In this document: positions 59,945 to 64,000 of the stretch, one piece after another | How positions within the stretch are numbered: the stretch's first letter is position 1 | Layout: each line of letters begins with the position of its first letter | NCBI GenBank assembly: GCA_052379845.1 | Contig: JBQTCF010000001.1 | Origin: Roseinatronobacter sp052379845 | Lineage (GTDB): Bacteria > Pseudomonadota > Alphaproteobacteria > Rhodobacterales > Rhodobacteraceae | DNA: 64,000 nucleotides | Strand: one strand, 5' to 3' | Notes under the pieces: generated by a model | Seen by the model: only the letters and a program-made list of their open reading frames with translations | Database searches by the model: none | Told to the model about the DNA's origin: nothing | Position numbers and translations under genes: made by a program

Positions 59945-61101
59945 CAGCGGCGCTCTCCGGTTCCAAGGGGGGTTGCAGGGGTCTGGGCGGGCACGCGGCC
60001 ATATTCATGCGGCAGCGATACGGTTTGCAGATGCGGCATGACCTTCTGGCCGAAAATATCGGCTTCGTCATGATGGGGATAGCCCGACAGGATAAAGGCG
60101 CGAATGCCCATGGCGCGGTAGTCTTCCAGCTTGCTCAGGACCTGATCCACCGACCCCACCAGCGCCGCCCCGCAGCCCGAGCGCGCGCGTCCAACACCTG
60201 TCCACAGGTTGGGTTCAGCATAGCCGAATTTGTCGGCCAGTTCGCGCGCGCGGGCCTGATGTGCGACCCCCAGACTGATGCTGTCATGCGCGCGCTCGCG
60301 GATCAGTTTGCCGTATTCGTCATCCAGCTTGCTGGCGATATGGTCGGCATACTCGCGCGCCTCTGCCTCGGTGTCGCGCACGATGACATGCACGCGCAGC
60401 CCGTAATCCAGCGTTCTGCCATGGGCCTGTGCGCGGGCATGCACATCGCGCATGCGCTGGGCCAGCACCTCTCTGGGTTCGGGCCACATCAGGTAGACAT
60501 CGCATTGCGCCCCGCATAATTCCAGCGCATCGGGGGAATAGCCGCCGAAATACAAAAGCGGGCCGCCATTTTGCTGATAGGGGCGCGCGGGATCGGCGTT
60601 GAGCTTGCTGATCTGGTAAATCTCGCCGGAATATTCAATCTCGTCGCGGGTCCAGGCCTGCCGCAGGATTTCGACAACTTCATGGCTGCGCTTGTAGCGA
60701 TAGGCGCTTGCGGCAACCTCGCCGGGGAAGTCTGATGAAATGACATTCAGCGTCAAACGCCCCTGCAGCATATGATCCAGTGTCGCAACTGTGCGTGCCA
60801 GCATGACAGGCTGCATTTCCCCGCAGCGGATTGCGGCCAGAAAATTGATGCGCTCCGTAATGGGTGCGCAGCCCGCCACGAAAGACAGCGTGTCCTGTCC
60901 GACCTGAAAACTGGACGGGCACAGAATGTTGCGAAACCCGTTCGCCTCGGCCGTTTTGACAATGCTGGAGCAATGCGCCCAGCTGGACCGCAAGCGCCCG
61001 TCCGGCACGCCCAGAAATTCGTAATCATCCGAACACAGCGCCGCAAACCAGCTGACTTCGGCACCCTCCAGATCGGCCGATGTGACGGGCACGATGCTCA
61101 T
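59944..61101 (-). CDS. FMNH2-dependent alkanesulfonate-type monooxygenase (SsuD/SmoC-like)
   Basis: 385 aa, LLM-class luciferase-like barrel. The SsuD landmarks are readable: FLAAIRCGEMQPVMLARTVATLD, NVISSDFPGEVAASA, PLLYFGGYSPDALELCGAQCDVYLMWPEP, LRVHVIVRDTEAEA (Arg and His), PNLWTGVGRARSGCGAALVG (Arg) and FILSGYPHHDEAD (Tyr). SsuD-type enzymes use FMNH2 and O2 to split a C-S bond, giving an aldehyde and sulfite. The first gene of the operon; ATG 61101 is chosen for its GGAG 6 nt upstream. The exact sulfonate is not fixed by sequence; the companion genes point to sulfoquinovose. Confidence 0.87.
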   Translation of the reverse strand: MSIVPVTSADLEGAEVSWFAALCSDDYEFLGVPDGRLRSSWAHCSSIVKTAEANGFRNILCPSSFQVGQDTLSFVAGCAPITERINFLAAIRCGEMQPVMLARTVATLDHMLQGRLTLNVISSDFPGEVAASAYRYKRSHEVVEILRQAWTRDEIEYSGEIYQISKLNADPARPYQQNGGPLLYFGGYSPDALELCGAQCDVYLMWPEPREVLAQRMRDVHARAQAHGRTLDYGLRVHVIVRDTEAEAREYADHIASKLDDEYGKLIRERAHDSISLGVAHQARARELADKFGYAEPNLWTGVGRARSGCGAALVGSVDQVLSKLEDYRAMGIRAFILSGYPHHDEADIFGQKVMPHLQTVSLPHEYGRVPAQTPATPLGTGERR

Positions 61102-61199
61102 GAAAATCTCCATCCCTCATGTATCTTTTCACTTGCTAGCAGGTCGAAAATAGTAAATCAATAGAGTATCAATTTTATTTTCAGGGGCCATAGGGGGTT
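61102..61199. promoter_or_regulatory. Divergent promoter/operator region of the sulfonate cluster
   Basis: 98 bp, strikingly AT-rich, between the monooxygenase and the GntR gene. It contains an inverted repeat GAAAATA (61146-61152) / TATTTTC (61176-61182), and between them two direct ATTGAT repeats read on the minus strand. It should hold both promoters and the regulator's operator. Confidence 0.55.
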
Positions 61200-61901
61200 A
61201 TGTCAGACACCGGATCACTACCGCTTCACATGCAGATAGCAGAACTGCTGATCCGCGATATTGCGGCGGGCCGTCTGGTCGATGGCGAGCGTCTGCCCCC
61301 TGAACGCCAGATGGCCGCCGCACATGGTATTTCGGTGGGGACATTGCGCAAGGCGCTTGCGGCCCTGCAGGAAAAACACTTGCTGGAACGCGTGCAAGGG
61401 TCCGGCAATTACATTCGCGCGCGGGCCGAGACGGAGTCGGTCTATGCGTTCTTGCGGCTGGAGCTGGCCAATGGGGGCGGCTTGCCCAAAGCGCGCGTGC
61501 TGTCTGTTGACCGCTTGCCCAAGGACCCCGCATTGCCCGATTTCGGCCCCCACAGCCATGGCCACCGCATCCGGCGGTTGCGCTTCCTGTCCGGTGTCGT
61601 CGCCGCGGTTGAGGAAATCTGGCTTGATGCATCTCAGGCCGCCACGCTGTCGGCGCCGGAATTGTCGGAATCGCTGTATTACTTCTACCGCACGCGGTTG
61701 AACCTGCGTATTGCCCGCGCGGTGGACAGCGTGGGGCAGGGGCCGGTTCCGGACTGGGCGCCTGCAGAATTCCCCCACCCGCCGGGCGCGGCCCTGCCTA
61801 TGATCACCCGCATCAGCCACAGCCACGAAGGCGCGCCGGTGGAAGCGTCATGGACATGGTATGATCCCTTGCGCGTGCGCTACACTGTCAGACTGAAATA
61901 A
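61200..61901 (+). CDS. GntR-family regulator (HutC/UTRA type)
   Basis: 233 aa. N-terminal winged helix (about 8-75): MQIAELLIRDIAAGRLVDGERLPPERQMAAAHGISVGTLRKALAALQEKHLLERVQGSGNYI. The C-terminal UTRA ligand domain (about 85-230) has RIRRLRFLSGVVAAVEEIWLDA and SHEGAPVEASWTWYDP. HutC-type regulators usually repress and are released by the pathway's substrate or intermediate; that would make this the switch for both divergent operons. Confidence 0.87.
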   Translation: MSDTGSLPLHMQIAELLIRDIAAGRLVDGERLPPERQMAAAHGISVGTLRKALAALQEKHLLERVQGSGNYIRARAETESVYAFLRLELANGGGLPKARVLSVDRLPKDPALPDFGPHSHGHRIRRLRFLSGVVAAVEEIWLDASQAATLSAPELSESLYYFYRTRLNLRIARAVDSVGQGPVPDWAPAEFPHPPGAALPMITRISHSHEGAPVEASWTWYDPLRVRYTVRLK

Positions 61902-61912
61902 GGACATCTCGC

Positions 61913-63043
61913 TTGGAACAAATACGATACGGCATCATCGGCTGTGGCATGATGGGGCAGGAACATTTGCGCAATATCGCCCTGATCGAGGGGGCACAGG
62001 TTGCCGCGATTTTTGAACCTGACGCGGGCATGCGGGCCCAGGCGCAGGCGCTGGCCCCCATGGCGCAGTTTCACGACACACTCGACAGCTTGCTTGCCAC
62101 GGACAAGCTGGACGCGCTGCTGATCGCCAGCCCCAACTATTTGCATGTCGACCAGATTGCCCGTATCGCGGCAAGCCGCCCGCTGCCGCTGCTGGTGGAA
62201 AAGCCTGTTTTCACCGATCCTGCGCATTTTGACACCCTGCGTGCGCTGGACTATGGCGCGCCGCTTTGGGTGGCGATGGAATACCGCTACATGCCCCCTG
62301 TTGCCGCATTTGTGCAACAAGCCCAACAGGTGACCGGCGGGATCAAGATGCTCAGCATCCGCGAACACCGCTTCCCCTTCTTGCCGAAAATTGGCGACTG
62401 GAACCGCTTCAACCGCAATACGGGCGGCACACTGGTTGAAAAATGCTGCCATTTTTTTGACCTTATGCGCCTGATTATGAAAGATAATCCTGTTCGTATC
62501 ATGGCGTCGGGCGGGCAGGACGCCAACCATCTGGACGAACGCTATGACGGGGCGCAGCCAGATATCTGGGACAATGCCTATGTGATTGTGGATTTCGCCC
62601 GCGGCGCGCGGGCAATGTTGGAATTGTGCATGTTCGCCGAAGGGGCGCGGTATCAGGAGGAGATTACCGCCGTCGGTCCTGATGCGCGCATCGAATGCCT
62701 TGTGCCCGGTCCGGGGCGGTTCTGGCCTGCCCATCTGGGGGCGCCGCCGATCCCACAATTGATTGTCAGCCCACGCAACCCCAAAGGGCCGCGCCAGATG
62801 GAGGTGCCTGTTGATCCCGCGCTGCTGGATGCGGGGGACCATAACGGCTCAACCTTCTACCAGCATGCCCGCTTCGCTGATGTGGTGCGCGGGCGCGGCA
62901 AGGTCGATGTGTCCTTGTCGGATGGTCTGTGGGCGGTTCAGATGGGGCTGGCTGCGCAGCATTCCGCACGGACGGGGCAGGCGGTGCGCCTGAATGCTGA
63001 CGGACGCATTGACACTTGCGCCCCTGCAAATGACACTGCGTGA
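61913..63043 (+). CDS. Gfo/Idh/MocA-family protein, candidate NAD-dependent sulfoquinovosidase
   Basis: 376 aa, TTG start at 61913 with AAGGA 8 nt upstream. Rossmann GIIGCGMMGQEHLRNI, PNYLHVDQIARIAA, LVEKPVF (EKP motif) and AMEYRYMPPVAAF; the C-terminal alpha/beta domain has NRFNRNTGGTLVEKCCHFFDLMRLI. Members are sugar dehydrogenases, but some are NAD-dependent glycosidases, among them a recently described family that hydrolyses sulfoquinovosides. Its position next to a monooxygenase/AKR/flavin reductase set makes that role plausible here; a sugar dehydrogenase is the alternative. 11 bp after the GntR gene. Confidence 0.82.
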   Translation: MEQIRYGIIGCGMMGQEHLRNIALIEGAQVAAIFEPDAGMRAQAQALAPMAQFHDTLDSLLATDKLDALLIASPNYLHVDQIARIAASRPLPLLVEKPVFTDPAHFDTLRALDYGAPLWVAMEYRYMPPVAAFVQQAQQVTGGIKMLSIREHRFPFLPKIGDWNRFNRNTGGTLVEKCCHFFDLMRLIMKDNPVRIMASGGQDANHLDERYDGAQPDIWDNAYVIVDFARGARAMLELCMFAEGARYQEEITAVGPDARIECLVPGPGRFWPAHLGAPPIPQLIVSPRNPKGPRQMEVPVDPALLDAGDHNGSTFYQHARFADVVRGRGKVDVSLSDGLWAVQMGLAAQHSARTGQAVRLNADGRIDTCAPANDTA

Positions 63044-63067
63044 CATTCTTGCAAGAAGGAAACAGCC

Positions 63068-63958
63068 ATGCGTATTCTGTTCACCGGGGGGGCTGGCAAG
63101 GCGGGGCGCCATGCCATAGCCCATTTGCTGCAGCAGGGCCACCGCGTGCTGAATGTAGACCTGGCGCCGCTGGAACTGCCGGGGGTGGAGAACCGCGTGG
63201 CCGACATTGCCGATGCAGGGCAGATGTTCGATGTCATGTCCAGCTATGCGGGGTTTGACGAACTGGACGCGGGCACTGGTGTTCCCCGTTTTGATGCTGT
63301 CGTGCATTTCGCGGCTGTCCCGCGTATTTTGCTGAAAAGCGATAATGAGTGTTTCCGCGTCAACACGCTGGGCACCTATAACGTCCTTGATGCCGCGTTG
63401 AAATTTGGCGTGCGCAAGATTGTCTTCGCATCCTCGGAAACGACCTATGGCGTGTGCTTCGCGGATGGCGAACGCAAGCCCGACTACTTGCCGCTTGACG
63501 AAGATCATCCCACAGTGCCTGAAGACAGCTATGCCATGTCCAAGGTGGTCAACGAGGCGACAGCGCAATGTTTCCAGCGCAGAAGCGGCGCAGATATTTA
63601 CGGGCTGCGCATCAACAACGTGATCGAACCGCAGGATTACGCTGCGCAATTTCCTGAATACCTGCAAAACCCGTCGCTGCGGCGGCGCAATTTCTTCGCC
63701 TATATCGATGCGCGCGATCTGGGGCATATGGTGGCGCGGTGCCTGCAGGTTGACGGGCTGGGATATCAGGTGTTCAACGTGTCAAATGACACCCATTCTG
63801 TGGCCACCAGCACATCGGACCTGATTGCCGAATATTATGCAGACGTGCCCCTGACGCGCGACATGGGCCAGCAGGAGACATTCTATTCCAACGCCAAGGC
63901 GAAGGCGCTTTTGGGGTTCAATCCGCAGCATGACTGGCGCGATATTCTGGGGCGCTAG
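63068..63958 (+). CDS. NAD-dependent epimerase/dehydratase (extended SDR)
   Basis: 296 aa. TGGAGKAGRHAIAHLLQQGHRVLNVDL (NAD), VVHFAAVPRI, FASSETTYGV, catalytic YAMSKVVNE (Tyr-x3-Lys), and AYIDARDLGHMVARCLQ. It may oxidise or epimerise a sugar; uronate-dehydrogenase-like or sugar-nucleotide epimerase activity cannot be separated by eye. 24 bp after the Gfo/Idh/MocA gene, so in the same transcript. The last 42 bp of the window hold nothing identifiable. Confidence 0.83.
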   Translation: MRILFTGGAGKAGRHAIAHLLQQGHRVLNVDLAPLELPGVENRVADIADAGQMFDVMSSYAGFDELDAGTGVPRFDAVVHFAAVPRILLKSDNECFRVNTLGTYNVLDAALKFGVRKIVFASSETTYGVCFADGERKPDYLPLDEDHPTVPEDSYAMSKVVNEATAQCFQRRSGADIYGLRINNVIEPQDYAAQFPEYLQNPSLRRRNFFAYIDARDLGHMVARCLQVDGLGYQVFNVSNDTHSVATSTSDLIAEYYADVPLTRDMGQQETFYSNAKAKALLGFNPQHDWRDILGR

Positions 63959-64000
63959 GGCCTGATCCGGCTGGGGTGAAGCTTTTGAGGGGGGTATGGG

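Noticed and set aside
61880..62842. 320-codon open frame antisense to the Gfo/Idh/MocA gene
   Set aside because: No domain, and the sense strand has clear Rossmann and EKP motifs.
1..64000. CRISPR array
   Set aside because: No series of regularly spaced short repeats was seen; the only multi-copy repeats are the three dispersed elements and the IS ends.

Overview
The window looks like a chromosomal segment of a Rhodobacterales alphaproteobacterium (Rhodobacter/Roseobacter relatives). The signs are GC-rich coding sequence, a PetP/PetR-like regulator pair, a B12-dependent ribonucleotide reductase, a complete urtABCDE urea transporter operon, a type-A RNase P RNA and several TRAP/TonB systems. 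I cannot name the species.

Layout. (1) 1-4930 is an accessory patch. It holds a membrane-anchored DUF4041/GIY-YIG (T5orf172-type) protein, two small coupled hypothetical genes, and a complete IS21-family element (istA/istB, 29-bp perfect terminal repeats, no visible target duplication) that cut off the start of the second hypothetical gene. (2) 4966-36564 is mostly housekeeping: nrdJ, an MFS transporter, a CoA-binding protein, pgm, ilvE, petP-petR, an MsbA-like ABC exporter, accA, an acrylyl-CoA-reductase-like enzyme, a DUF1800/DUF1501 secreted pair, YhaO/YhaN-like DNA-end-processing proteins, cobB, uvrC, a pteridine-reductase-like SDR, a Ca/Na exchanger, an S49 protease, cardiolipin synthase, a CPBP protease, accD-folC and a cytochrome c. 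(3) 36751-42739 is urtABCDE. (4) 42740-44876 is an integration scar: about 900 bp without a gene, then an elongator tRNA-Met whose 3' end overlaps the C-terminus of a ruined serine recombinase, itself cut by a remnant of a second istB. (5) 44877-49603 holds a free-standing copy of the FAD domain usually seen fused to SelD, the surE-pcm-nlpD-like operon, rnpB and rpmG. (6) 49724-54191 holds a TonB-dependent receptor, a DUF3047 protein and two coupled SDRs.

(7) The most interesting part is 54367-63958. One minus-strand operon encodes, in order, an SsuD-like flavin monooxygenase, an aldo/keto reductase, a flavin reductase and a tripartite TRAP transporter, closed by a terminator and followed by a YeiH-family putative sulfate exporter. 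Facing it is a GntR regulator with a Gfo/Idh/MocA protein and an epimerase-like SDR. Monooxygenase + aldo/keto reductase + flavin reductase is the enzyme set of oxidative sulfoquinovose desulfonation (the SmoC/SmoB/SmoA pathway). Here it is paired with a TRAP importer rather than an ABC importer, and with a Gfo/Idh/MocA protein that could be an NAD-dependent glycosidase opening sulfoquinovosides. The enzyme classes are read from the sequence; the substrate is inference.

Across the window there are also three copies of a ~106-bp dispersed repeat with inverted ends. Two of them supply the stop codon of a gene.
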